Of a stretch of 64,000 bases of DNA, positions 19,137 through 27,627 are shown one piece after another; position 1 is the stretch's first letter; the number at the start of each line of letters is the position of its first letter. This DNA comes from CAVQJU01 sp963755195 (lineage in GTDB: Bacteria > Acidobacteriota > Vicinamibacteria > Vicinamibacterales > CAVVIG01). The notes under the pieces were generated by a model. That model was not told the DNA's origin and searched no databases. It saw only the letters and a list, made by a program, of their open reading frames with translations. Location: the NCBI GenBank assembly GCA_963755195.1, contig CAVWIZ010000002.1, positions 1,116,001 through 1,180,000 on the forward strand. Reading direction: 5' to 3'. A program made the translations under genes and the position numbers.

Positions 19137-20039
19137 TCAGTGGGATGCCGCGCGCGCGGACAGAGGGGCGGGGACGGCCGCGAGGTGACCCGGCCGCAAC
19201 ACCGGCAGCTCTTTGGCGGATCGCACGCCATTTCCCCCGGACCGTTTGGCTTCATAGAGCGCGGTATCAGCCGCCTTCACGAGTGTCGTGCGATCGACAA
19301 TCGCCGGATGGTGCGGCACGAAGGTGCCCACGCCCACGGAGGCCGTGAGAGGCTGTCGCAACCGGCGCGCCTCGGCCTCGATCGCCGTCCGGAGCCGCTG
19401 CGCAAGCACGGAGGCCGCGGCAGGCGAGGTGTCGGGAGCCACGATGCCAAACTCGTCGCCCCCCCACCGCGCCCCGAAGTCGGTGTTGCGAAGCGTGGTG
19501 TGAATCGCGTGACCCACGGCGCGCAGCAGCGCGTCCCCCGTCAGATGCCCCCACCGATCGTTCACGCCCTTGAAGCCGTCGAGGTCGAGCATCAACACCG
19601 AGAGCGGCTGCTGGCCGCGCGCGGATCGGGGAATCTCCTCGTCCAGGCGCCGCTGAAACGCCCACCGATTGTGCAACCCCGTCAAGTCGTCTGTGGCCGA
19701 GAGCGCGAGCAGCCGATCGGCCTGGTGCCCCAGCACCGTGCCCAACCCGACGAACACCAACATGGCGGCGAGGGTCAGATACAAGTACGTGGCTCGCTCG
19801 TCGAGTATTTCTTCACGCAGTCCAGGCCAACGCCCACCCATCGAGCTCAGGCGAACGAACAGCAAGCCGGACGGCGCTGCGACGGTCGCGACCAGACCCA
19901 ACACTGGATAGGCGATGCGGCGCGGAATCGTGAGACGGCTCAGGCGGCTCGCGACATTCGCGACCGATCGCCGCAGCAGGTCGGGGGCCTCGGCTGGCCA
20001 GGGCGTCGCGACCGTTCTCTCTGACAGTGGTAATCCCAT
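19137..20039 (-). CDS. Membrane-bound diguanylate cyclase (GGDEF)
   Basis: Synthesises c-di-GMP. It has 300 residues, with two transmembrane segments (about 42-62 and 84-104) joined by a short periplasmic loop. A cytoplasmic GGDEF domain follows: DDLTGLHNRWAFQRRL, VLMLDLDGFKGVND (metal Asp), and RWGGDEFGIV (GGDEF at 193-197). An inhibitory I-site RxxD (R184-D187) sits exactly five residues before GGDEF, so product feedback is expected. The ATG at 20039 is fixed by AGGAAG seven bases upstream; longer upstream readings are rejected. The sensory input must come from the short loop or the 40-residue N-terminus. Confidence 0.88.
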   Translation of the reverse strand: MGLPLSERTVATPWPAEAPDLLRRSVANVASRLSRLTIPRRIAYPVLGLVATVAAPSGLLFVRLSSMGGRWPGLREEILDERATYLYLTLAAMLVFVGLGTVLGHQADRLLALSATDDLTGLHNRWAFQRRLDEEIPRSARGQQPLSVLMLDLDGFKGVNDRWGHLTGDALLRAVGHAIHTTLRNTDFGARWGGDEFGIVAPDTSPAAASVLAQRLRTAIEAEARRLRQPLTASVGVGTFVPHHPAIVDRTTLVKAADTALYEAKRSGGNGVRSAKELPVLRPGHLAAVPAPLSARAASH

Positions 20040-20214
20040 TGATGAGCTTCCTAAAAAGCGTATCGGCAGGCCTGAAGGCCCACCGTGTGCGTTTTTGCAC
20101 ACCGTTGCGAAGTCAATTACGCATTCGTCATCGAAGGTCCGCCCCGCCGGGCCCCGGCGGGAAGCCTCGAAAGCACAGGAAAACCCTGGCATCGCTGTTG
20201 CCTCTGAGCACGCC

Positions 20215-20493
20215 ATGCCGACTCCCCTGACAATCTCCTCAGCCCGATGTACGACAGAGCCCGTTCGCCTGGTTCGCTGGATTTTCCGCCGCGACGGCGA
20301 AGCCCTCACCTGCCAGGTCAACAGCAGCGGCAATCAGCCGGGCTATGACGTGTGCGTGGTGCCGCACGAAAATGTGGCTTCATCCGTGGTCTTTGGCGCG
20401 GAAACCGCCGCGGGCGCCTTGCAGCGCCATGCGGAAATTGCGATGCAGTTGCGCGAGGCCGGCTGGTCGCTGACCCATCGCACGGCCGACTAA
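20215..20493 (+). CDS. Small conserved hypothetical protein
   Basis: Protein of 92 residues, intact: VRLVRWIFRRDGEALTCQVN, then GYDVCVVPHENVASSVV and GALQRHAEIAMQLREAGW. The pattern is a beta-hairpin followed by a C-terminal amphipathic helix ending in GWSLTHR. No catalytic motif is visible. It lies between the divergent GGDEF gene and the PHP gene, with no clear operon link. Confidence 0.55.
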   Translation: MPTPLTISSARCTTEPVRLVRWIFRRDGEALTCQVNSSGNQPGYDVCVVPHENVASSVVFGAETAAGALQRHAEIAMQLREAGWSLTHRTAD

Positions 20494-20569
20494 TCCGGGC
20501 GCCTTCGACCGATAAGTAGGACGCCCGGCTGACAGAAGTCGGGCTCCTGGGTACCTTTAGTTCTTCAAT

Positions 20570-21271
20570 ATGCTGAGAGTCGATTTCCATACCCACACGG
20601 CGGACGATCCGGTCGATCGCATCCCGTACACGTCGGTCGATGTCATCGATCGCGCGGCCGAGCTGGGATTTGGCGCCCTCGCGATCACGCTGCACGACAA
20701 GCAGCGCCAGCTCAGGGATCTGGAGGGGTATGCGTCCGAGCGGGGCATCGTGCTCATCCGGGGCGTTGAACGCACGATTCAAGGCCGGCACGTGCTGCTC
20801 CTCAATTTTCCGTCGGCGGCGGAGGCGGTCGAAAACTTCGACGCCGTGGCGCGCCTCAAGGCGCGAAACCCTCAGGGGCTGGTCATCGCCCCGCATGCGT
20901 TCTACCCGCACCCGACCGCGCTACGATCCCTGATGGACCGCCACGCGGACCTCTTCGACGCGGTCGAGTTCAACGCCTTCTACACCGCGGCCTTCAACTT
21001 CAACCGGTCCGCGGTGAGGTGGGCTCGCGCCCACGCCAAACCCGTCGTCGCCAACTCGGACGCGCATCGCTTGTCGATCCTTGGGACGAGCTTTTCCCTG
21101 GTTGATGCCGAGCCTGATGCGGACGCGATCTGTTCAGCGGTCAGACAGGGACGCGTGCAGATTCACACGCGACCGCTGACGGTTGTGGAGGCGGGGACGT
21201 ACTTCGCGCGGCTCCTCGTCAGTCGATCCCGTGCAGCCGGCGCCCCGCACGGGAGATCGGTGCCGGTTTAG
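20570..21271 (+). CDS. PHP-domain metal-dependent phosphoesterase
   Basis: Protein of 233 residues, intact. PHP metal motifs are in order: DFHTHTADDP (motif I), ALAITLHDKQ (His in motif I/II), LIRGVERTIQ (Glu), VIAPHAFYPH (motif III) and VVANSDAHRL (motif IV). This layout is that of stand-alone PHP phosphoesterases such as YciV/nucleoside-3',5'-bisphosphate phosphatases and polymerase-associated PHP domains. The substrate is unknown. It is convergent with the CD-NTase gene, the two being separated by a REP-like element, so a functional link is not indicated by operon structure. Confidence 0.8.
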   Translation: MLRVDFHTHTADDPVDRIPYTSVDVIDRAAELGFGALAITLHDKQRQLRDLEGYASERGIVLIRGVERTIQGRHVLLLNFPSAAEAVENFDAVARLKARNPQGLVIAPHAFYPHPTALRSLMDRHADLFDAVEFNAFYTAAFNFNRSAVRWARAHAKPVVANSDAHRLSILGTSFSLVDAEPDADAICSAVRQGRVQIHTRPLTVVEAGTYFARLLVSRSRAAGAPHGRSVPV

Positions 21272-21280
21272 TCCAAGAGA

Positions 21281-21380
21281 GCATTTCGAAATGACGCGCG
21301 TACGGCTAAGGCTCAGGGCTAAGGGCAGGATGTACGCGGGAAGCCCTCAGCCCTGACAGGAGCCAATTTCGCAACGCGCT
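21281..21380. repeat. REP-like element with imperfect 12-bp hairpin
   Basis: A 40-base left part matches 18374-18413. Inside, AGGGCTAAGGGC (21315-21326) pairs with GCCCTCAGCCCT (21343-21354), with one 2-base internal mismatch and a 16-base loop. The right end (21364-21380) carries a related ATTTCGCAACGCGCT word. It fills the convergent space between the PHP gene and the CD-NTase gene. Confidence 0.7.
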
Positions 21381-21435
21381 CTAAGTCCAGGGACGGCGTC
21401 TCGCCTGGCCAGATTCGAAGGCCGGGCCCGGCGAC

Positions 21436-22371
21436 TCACAGGTGCGGAAAGAAGTCCTGACCCAGAAGGGACTGCCACGTCTGAATCGCGGTCTCCCGGT
21501 TCGTGGCGTCCCGGGCAACTTGCGCGATTCGGGCAGAGTCGCTGACAAACTGGTGAAACAATTGCCATTGATCCAACGTCCATTCGCTCGCGGCGAAAAT
21601 GTTGCGATCGCCGTATGGGGTCGTGATGCCACGCGCATACCACTCGGCGGCAGGCGTTGAAGCGATCTCCGATAGAACGCGCGGGATGTAGTCCGCCGGC
21701 CCACCAGTGAACACCGCATCAGGCAACGAGGACAGCAAACACTCGATATGAAATGACCCCGCATCCTGCCCGAAATGCGATCTGAGGTGTTTCACGACTC
21801 TGATCGCTTGGATGAAACGCCCCCCAGTCTTGTCGGCCCCATTTTTCCGAGCCAGCCACCGCTGGTGGTACCGTGCGAACCCATCGTCCCACTGGGCCGT
21901 TTCGGGACGATAGAGACGAAACGGCTCTGCTTCGTAATCGTTGTTGCCGGCCGCATACACGGCGGGCAGGATCTCGAGACGCACCTCGCCATCGATCTTG
22001 ATGCACATGCTGGTCGGTCCATACCGGACCCTCCCGCGGTACCGCAGACTGTTCATGAGCGGCTGCGCGAGCGTCTCGAAGATTCGATCGCGGGTCCACG
22101 TTTCTCCGGCGCCAGCTCCCTGAACCGGCTGCTGCCACACGCGGCACAGAGCCACAATGTTGACATCGTGGAGGGTGTAGATCGCGGTCTGCTGTGTATA
22201 AGAACCCTGCAGAAAACACGACGGCGCCAGCACTGCCGTGGCACCGACACGCGACTCGATGAGAACTTTCACCGCGGCATATTCGCGGGCCGCGGTCGTT
22301 TCTGTTGTTGCTGATGGACTGAGCCTCCCAAAGAAGGACGCAAAGTTGGCGGGGAGCGGGTGAACAGCCAT
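21436..22371 (-). CDS. Orphan CD-NTase (cGAS/DncV-like nucleotidyltransferase) with altered metal ligands
   Basis: Protein of 311 residues, intact. The layout is that of SMODS-type CD-NTases, the enzymes that make cyclic oligonucleotide signals in CBASS immunity. An N-terminal helix precedes LQGSYTQQTAIYTLHDVNIV (GS at 56-57, first acidic residue D69). A strand pair SMCIKIDGEVRLEILPAVY, the core helix FIQAIRVVKHLRSHF, GSFHIECLL, and the C-terminal IQTWQSLLGQDFFPHL follow. The usual DxD is D69-x-N71, and the third Asp is E133. One metal ligand is thus an amide and another a longer acid, so activity may be lost or changed. No effector, E1/E2/JAB or Cap-type partner lies beside it. Its start is about 110 bp from the 3' end of tRNA-Pro. 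Confidence 0.75.
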   Translation of the reverse strand: MAVHPLPANFASFFGRLSPSATTETTAAREYAAVKVLIESRVGATAVLAPSCFLQGSYTQQTAIYTLHDVNIVALCRVWQQPVQGAGAGETWTRDRIFETLAQPLMNSLRYRGRVRYGPTSMCIKIDGEVRLEILPAVYAAGNNDYEAEPFRLYRPETAQWDDGFARYHQRWLARKNGADKTGGRFIQAIRVVKHLRSHFGQDAGSFHIECLLSSLPDAVFTGGPADYIPRVLSEIASTPAAEWYARGITTPYGDRNIFAASEWTLDQWQLFHQFVSDSARIAQVARDATNRETAIQTWQSLLGQDFFPHL

Positions 22372-22434
22372 TGGAGTCGTCAGTCAGCTGCAAGCTAGCA
22401 GGTCGCCGCCTCATCGGACCCACTGTGGGCCCCC

Positions 22435-22467
22435 CATAAAACAACGGCCTGGTTGGGGACCAGGCCG
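22435..22467 (-). terminator. Intrinsic terminator of tRNA-Pro
   Basis: A perfect 9-bp stem CGGCCTGGT / ACCAGGCCG with a 5-base loop is followed on the minus strand by TTGTTTTAT. It lies 18 bases after the CCA end of the tRNA. Confidence 0.8.
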
Positions 22468-22484
22468 CTTACCCTTGATGAAAT

Positions 22485-22562
22485 TGGTCGGGATGGCCGG
22501 ATTCGAACCGGCGACCCCCTGACCCCCAGTCAGGTGCGCTAGCCAGGCTGCGCTACATCCCG
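22485..22562 (-). tRNA. tRNA-Pro(GGG)
   Basis: The minus strand folds as a cloverleaf. The acceptor stem is CGGGATG/CATCCCG with discriminator A and an encoded CCA. The D arm lies around AGCCTGGCTAGCGC. The anticodon stem is CCTGA/TCAGG with loop CTGGGGG (anticodon GGG). The T arm contains GGTTCGAATCC. Downstream of a MerR gene, as here, is a common place for tRNA-Pro in Gram-negative genomes. There is a clear terminator downstream. Confidence 0.95.
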
Positions 22563-22577
22563 ATGTGACGTGCCGGC

Positions 22578-22634
22578 CGGTCGGTCCGGCCCGGCGGCCG
22601 GTCAATCCGGCCCGGCGGCCGGTCAATCCGGCCG
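22578..22634. repeat. 21-bp GC-rich tandem repeat (2.7 copies) upstream of tRNA-Pro
   Basis: Units start at 22578, 22599 and 22620. The first two units differ by two bases. On the minus strand two units contain TTGACC, 21 bp apart, just upstream of the tRNA. The tract fills the spacer between the MerR stop and the tRNA 5' end. Confidence 0.8.
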
Positions 22635-22641
22635 ATACATG

Positions 22642-23169
22642 TTAACTCCGGCGGCGAGAGCGAGACCTCTGCACCGTTCTGCGGCGCGGCGCCGCCGGCT
22701 TGCGACGAGGCGCTTTCGCGCGGCTCGCCGGCGCCGATCGACGGGGCTTCGACGCGACTGGCGCGGAGAGTCGAAATTCCCTGGTGTCTCCGTTCTGCGC
22801 GATCAACTCCAGAATCGACCGCAATCCCTTCTTGACGGCTGTCAGCCGCTCGCGCGCGTTTCGGCCGACGAGCTCATCCATGGCCGGTTCGTCGGCGGCG
22901 ATCGGCGTCGATTCCTCGTCGAGCTTGCGCCGCGCGCCGGCGAGCGTCAGCCCTTCGACGAGCAGCAGGTGCTTGATCCGCAAGACCTGCTCGACGTCGC
23001 TGCGCCGGTACACGCGCGGCGCGCCCGCGCTTTTCGACACGCCGAGCGCCGGAAACTCAGCTTCCCACGACCGCAGCACGTACGGCTGCAACTTCACCAG
23101 CTCGCAGACTTCCGCCGCCTTGAACAGCGCGCGATTCGGAATATCGACCTGAACGGAAGTGTCCGGCAT
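22642..23169 (-). CDS. MerR-family transcriptional regulator
   Basis: Protein of 175 residues, intact. The N-terminal winged helix reads FKAAEVCELVKLQPYVLRSW, EAEFPALGVSKSAGAPRVYR and RSDVEQVLRIKHLLLVEGLT, typical of the small MerR proteins encoded next to ihfA and tRNA-Pro in many genomes. A dimerisation helix (LAGARRKLDEE) follows. The C-terminal 45 residues are a basic low-complexity tail (KPRRSAPASRAKAPRRK). There are no Cys ligands for metal sensing, so the effector is unknown. It is upstream of tRNA-Pro on the same strand. Confidence 0.85.
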   Translation of the reverse strand: MPDTSVQVDIPNRALFKAAEVCELVKLQPYVLRSWEAEFPALGVSKSAGAPRVYRRSDVEQVLRIKHLLLVEGLTLAGARRKLDEESTPIAADEPAMDELVGRNARERLTAVKKGLRSILELIAQNGDTREFRLSAPVASKPRRSAPASRAKAPRRKPAAPRRRTVQRSRSRRRS

Positions 23170-23217
23170 GGGCCTCAGGATCGGCTCAAAAAGTATAGCC
23201 GATCGGCCCGCGCGTCG

Positions 23218-23968
23218 TCAGTCGCCGGGCCAGGCGTTCACGAGCTCGAGATCCTCGCGCGACACATCTCGAACGACGAGGCGCCCGCCTTCGGGCGCCT
23301 TGCCTTCGCTCCACAGATACGCCGACAACAGCCGCTCGGCCTGCTCGCGCCAGAACGCGCCGCCCGGCTGGAGCGTGCGATGGGTCAACCGCGACACGCG
23401 CGCGACCGCTTCAGGATCGATGCGTACGGTCACCTGCGTTTCGGCGCCGTCGGCGAAGTGCTTGACCTCGAAGACATGTTCACCCACCGCCGGATCGGCA
23501 GGCTGGCGCGACCGCAAGACGCGGAAACCGTTCAGCGTGAGCATCTCGATTCGTGGCGTGGGATGCTCCTCGACCGAACCTGGCCGCCGCACGGGGGTGC
23601 GCGGCCGGCTGGCGAGCGCCGCAGCCACGGCCCCGCGAAGCGTCTCCGGCGTCATCGGCTTCCGCAGGAAGTCGGTCGCGCCGAGCTCGCATCGCGTCGA
23701 CGGCGAGATCGATCGACGCAAACGCCGTCACCATGACGACGCAGGCCTCGGGCACGCGCTCTTTGATCCGTTGCAGGGTCTGCAGGCCGTCAATCCCCGG
23801 CATCTTCTGGTCGAGGAGCACGACGGCGTAGTCTCGGCCGTCACCAAACCGCGCCAGGCCGTCTTCGCCAGTCGGCGGCTTCTTCGACCTGCGTATGCCG
23901 GCGGCTTCGAGCGTCAGCCGCATCATCTGGCGGATATGTGTCTCGTCGTCGATGATCAGGATCTTCAT
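23218..23968 (-). CDS. Response regulator with unknown C-terminal domain (frameshifted)
   Basis: The receiver domain (about residues 1-120) has ILIIDDETHIRQMMRLTLEA, acceptor Asp in VVLLDQKMPGIDGLQTL, VVMVTAFAS and FLRKPMTPETL. The C-terminal 120 residues (IEMLTLNGFRVLRSRQ, HVFEVKHFADGAETQVTVRI, GGAFWREQAERLLSAYLWSE) match no DNA-binding or enzymatic output I know. Three inserted bases near 23880-23905 cancel each other, and a fourth lies near 23690. Its ATG overlaps the kinase stop (ATGA at 23965), so the kinase is its partner. It lies downstream of the kdp genes in a continuous same-strand run. Confidence 0.75.
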
Positions 23969-25851
23969 GGATGCACCCCAGGTTCCGACGCGGGCTCGTC
24001 AATCACATGGCCGTCACCGGCTGGCGGACGGGCATCGGCAGTCGGCACGGTGAACGTGAACGTGGATCCCCGGCCCGGTTCCGACTGCACGGTCAGGCGG
24101 CCGCCGTGCGCTTCGACAATCCGCCGCGAGATCGTCAGCCCGAGGCCAGACCCGCCGGCCGGCGCATTCGGCACCTGAACGAACGGCTCGAAGATCCTCG
24201 GCAAGGTAGTCGCGTGGAATGCCCACGCCGGTGTCGGTGACTGAGAACGCGATGTCGCGGTCGCGTAGAGCCGCCGCGACCGTGATGACGCCGCCAGCCG
24301 GCGTGGCACGCGTCGCGTTGGTCACCAGGTTGACGATGACCCGTTCGATCTGGTCGCGATCGGCGAGCACCGCAGGCAGGTCCGGTGTAGCGTCAACCTC
24401 GAGACGTAGTCCTTTGGCCTCGACCTGGAGGCGAAGCGACTCGGCCGCCTCCCGCACGAGGACCGACGGGCGGATCGGCGCGCGAACCGGCGCCGCCGCG
24501 CCAGACTCGATCTTCGACAGATCGAGCAGCTGCGCGCATCAGGCGATCGAGCCGCGCCGTGTCGTCGCGGCACACCTGCAGGATCTCCTGCTGACGTTCG
24601 TCGAGCGGGCCCGCCACGCCCTCGAGCAGCAGGTGGATGCCCATCTGGACGCTGGTCAGCGGCGTGCGCAGCTCGTGCGACGCTGCGGCGATGAACTCGG
24701 ATTTGAGCCGGCTGATCTCGCTCAGGTGCGTGACGTCCTCGAGCAGCGTGACGGCGCCGACGAACCGATCGTCGGCGTCGCGCATCGGCGTCGACCGCAC
24801 GCGGAACGCGCGCCGCGATGCCGTCGACGGCCCACGGCAGCACTTCCGCAGCGCTCTCCGACGCCACCGCCCGCTCGGACCGCAGCACGTCGGTGACCGC
24901 CTGCGCGATGCGCTCGTCGCGGGCGACCTGCGCGATCGGCTTGCCGACGCGTGTCGGCCCGCGCACCGAACAGACGCTCGGCGGCCGCATTGATGCGCGT
25001 CACGCGACCGTCGCTGTCGGTGACGACGACCGGATCGTAGAGCGAGTCGATGGCGGCTTCGGTCGTCTGCTGCGCGACGAGGAGCTTGCCCGAGATCGGA
25101 GCGCCGCAGCTCGCGGATCCGCTCCGCCATCCGATTGAACCCGGTGGCGAGCGCGCCGATTTCGTCGCCGGACTGCACCGGCACGGCGGCATCGAGATCG
25201 CCGGCCGCGACCTTCGTCGTCGCTTCGGTGAGCTGGCGCACGGGCCCGACGATCGCGTTCGACAGGCTGATCTCGACGGCCACGCCGACCACCATCAGTG
25301 CCAGGGCCAGTCCGAGCGTGATGAAGTACCACCGGCGGGCGATGGCCGACGCGCGATCGGCCTTCTGCCGCATGGCCTCCTGGTTGAGGCGCAGCAGCCG
25401 GTCGCAGTCCGCGCGGACGGCGTTGAAGCGCGGCTCGAGGACGCGAAAGTACTGGGCGGTGCGATCGCCGGACGACGCGAGGAACTCGTCGAAGCGGCGA
25501 TAGTAGTCGTCGCGGCCGCTCCGGATCGCTTCGATGATCTCCGGCTCGCCGATCTCGGTGATGTTCGCCGCCGCCTTGTCGAAGGCCGCGTTGAACCGCA
25601 CGCGATGTTCGGCAGCCTGCCGCGTCGCCCGCTCGTGCTGGCCGAGCAGCTCGAACAGCGGCGGCCGAGTCCTGCCGCTCCAGGCTCTCCTTCATGTCCT
25701 GCGCGGCGACGACCGAGTCGTAGTTCTCGGAGATGATCAGCCCCGACACGGCGCTCATCTGGCTGAGCGTGCGGGCGCTCCACGCGCCCAGCACGCCCAG
25801 CGCCAGGATGAACCCGGAATACCCCAGCAACAATTTCGTGCGCAGTTTCAT
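23965..25851 (-). CDS. HAMP-PAS sensor histidine kinase (frameshifted)
   Basis: Membrane kinase of about 625 residues after repair. It has TM1 (LLLGYSGFILALGVLGAW), a four-helix-bundle-type periplasmic region to about residue 180, TM2 (WYFITLGLALALMVVGVAV) and HAMP (AIVGPVRQLTEATTKVAAGD, then GDEIGALATGFNRMAERI). A PAS domain follows (AIDSLYDPVVVTDSDGRVTR). HisKA has the phospho-His in AAASHELRTPLTSVQMG, and HATPase has VIVNLVTNATRAT, TDTGVGIP and GGSGLGLTISRRIV. About six frame changes occur. It starts 9 bp after the KdpD N-half stop and ends overlapping the response regulator, so the three form one signalling cassette attached to kdpFABC. Confidence 0.85.
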
Positions 25852-25860
25852 CGTTTCTCT

Positions 25861-27040
25861 TCAACCGCCCAGGGTGTCTGCGCCTTCGTCAGCGGCCGTC
25901 GCCGGCTCGCTGCCCATTGGCACGATCTGCACGGTGGCGTTCCTGACGTCGCGAAGGAAGCGGTCCACAATCGACCCGTGCATCAGCAGGTTCCAGCGCG
26001 ACCGCGCGGACTGCCCGAAGATCACGTGGGTAATGCCCTCGCGTTTGGCGAACTCGACGAGGGCGTCGGCGACGCGCGAGCTCTTCAGCTTCACCACCTT
26101 CGCCCCTAGCTGCTGCGCAAACCGGATGTTGTCGGCGAGGGCGACGTGATCCACCGGCTGGATTCGCCCGGGCTCTTCCTTCGGCGTCTCGACGTAAACC
26201 GCATACCAGTCCGACGCCAGGCGCCCGGCAATCCTCGACCCGACGCGCAGCAGCGTTCGCGCGCTGCCGCGCGACGCCATCGCCACCATGACCTTCTCGG
26301 GAATGACCGGCCGCTCGAGTCCCTCGCGGTCGCGATACTCCTGCGCTTTGCCGGCCTGATCGGTCGCGAGCTGCCGAAGCGCCAGCTCGCGGAGCGCCGT
26401 GAGGTTGCCCTTCCGGAAGAAATTGGAGAGGGCCTGCTCGATCTTGGCGGCATCGTAAATCTTGCCCTGACGCAGCCTGGTGCGAAGCGTTTCGATCGAG
26501 ACGTCGACGTTGACGACTTCGTCTGCCCGCTTCAGCACCCAGTCGGGAATCGTCTCGCGCACCCGCACGCCGGTTGTGGACGCAATGGCGTCGTTCAGCG
26601 ATTCGATGTGCTGAATGTTGACCGCCGAGATGACGTTGATCCCGGCACCCAGCAGATCGATGACGTCCTCGTACCGCTTCTGGTGAGGCGATCCCGGAAC
26701 GTTGGTGTGCGCCAGCTCGTCAACGACGGCCACGTTCGGATGCCGCGCCTTGACGGCCTCAACGTCCATCTCGCTGAGGCGTGACCCCGCGATACTCGAG
26801 CTCACGCAGCGGCACCTGTTCCAGGTCGCCAATGAGCACCTTCGTGTCGGCGCGGCCGTGCGGCTCGATGAACCCGATGACCACGTCCACGCCCTGGCGG
26901 CGCAGCTCGTGGGCGTCCTCGAGCATCCGGTAGCTCTTGCCCACGCCGGGCGCCGCGCCGATGTACAAACGGAAGCGCGCGCGCCCTTCTTCCTTGACGC
27001 GCGCGAGCACCGATTCTGCGACGGACGGCGTATCGGCCAT
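25861..27040 (-). CDS. kdpD: Stand-alone KdpD N-terminal half (KdpD sensor plus USP domain, no kinase)
   Basis: About 392 residues. Residues 20-230 are the KdpD sensor domain: FRLYIGAAPGVGKSYRML (Walker A), VVIGFIEPHGRADT, VAVVDELAHTNVPGS (Walker B) and GINVISAVNIQHIESLNDAI. A universal-stress-type domain follows (VMVAMASRGSARTLLRVG, HVIFGQSARSRWNLLMHG). The protein ends in ADEGADTLGG with no membrane segment, HisKA or HATPase, so it is about half of a classical KdpD. One inserted base near 26778 splits it. It lies 5 bp after kdpC. The missing membrane/kinase half resembles the kinase at 55.5-57.0 kb. The short form is known in some bacteria. Confidence 0.88.
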
Positions 27041-27045
27041 TCGGG

Positions 27046-27627
27046 CTATTTCTTCATCGGGTATTGTCGGTCAAGCGCGAGGTTGAGCTCCAACACATTG
27101 ACCACCGGCTCTCCGAGAAAACCCCACTGCCGGCCGGCTGTGTGCGCCTCGACCGCCCGGCGCACGTCGACCTCGGACATGCCACGCTCGCGGGCAATGC
27201 GCGGCACTTGAAAGTCCGCGGCTGCCGGCGAGATGTGCGGGTCGAGTCCGGACGCCGAGGTGGTGACGAGATCGATCGGCACCGGCGTGCCGGGATTCTC
27301 CTTCTGTGCCGTTTCGGCTGCGGCCTTGACCATGTCGATGAGCTTCTTGTTGGTGGGGCCCAGGTTCGTCCCGGCCGAGTTCGCCGCATCGTACCCTGTT
27401 CCCGCAGCGGACGGCCGCGAGTGGAAGTACCCCGGCGACGAGAACGCCTGTCCGATGATCCGGGATCCGATGATCTTCCCGTTCTGCTCGATCAGCTGAC
27501 CGTTCGCCTTGTCGGGAAACATCACCTGAGCCAGACCGGTGATGACCAGCGGATACACCAGGCCAAAGAGCACCGTCGTCACGATGGTCATCAGCGTGGC
27601 GGCGACGAGGTTGCGTGTGAGATTCAT
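27046..27627 (-). CDS. kdpC: Potassium-transporting ATPase subunit KdpC
   Basis: Intact, 193 residues. It has one N-terminal membrane helix (LVAATLMTIVTTVLFGLVYP). The periplasmic domain has the family blocks IIGSRIIGQAFSSPGYFHSR, GYDAANSAGTNLGPTN, VTTSASGLDPHISPAAA and VDVRRAVEAHT. KdpC stabilises the KdpA-KdpB complex. Its ATG overlaps the kdpB stop (ATGA at 27624-27627), indicating translational coupling. Confidence 0.95.
   Translation of the reverse strand: MNLTRNLVAATLMTIVTTVLFGLVYPLVITGLAQVMFPDKANGQLIEQNGKIIGSRIIGQAFSSPGYFHSRPSAAGTGYDAANSAGTNLGPTNKKLIDMVKAAAETAQKENPGTPVPIDLVTTSASGLDPHISPAAADFQVPRIARERGMSEVDVRRAVEAHTAGRQWGFLGEPVVNVLELNLALDRQYPMKK

Noticed and set aside
20570..22371. PHP gene as the effector of the CD-NTase
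   Set aside because: The genes are convergent and separated by a REP-like element, so there is no operon evidence. PHP proteins of this layout are common stand-alone phosphoesterases.
22578..22634. A short CRISPR array
   Set aside because: Units are directly adjacent 21-bp tandem copies without spacers, and no cas genes are present.
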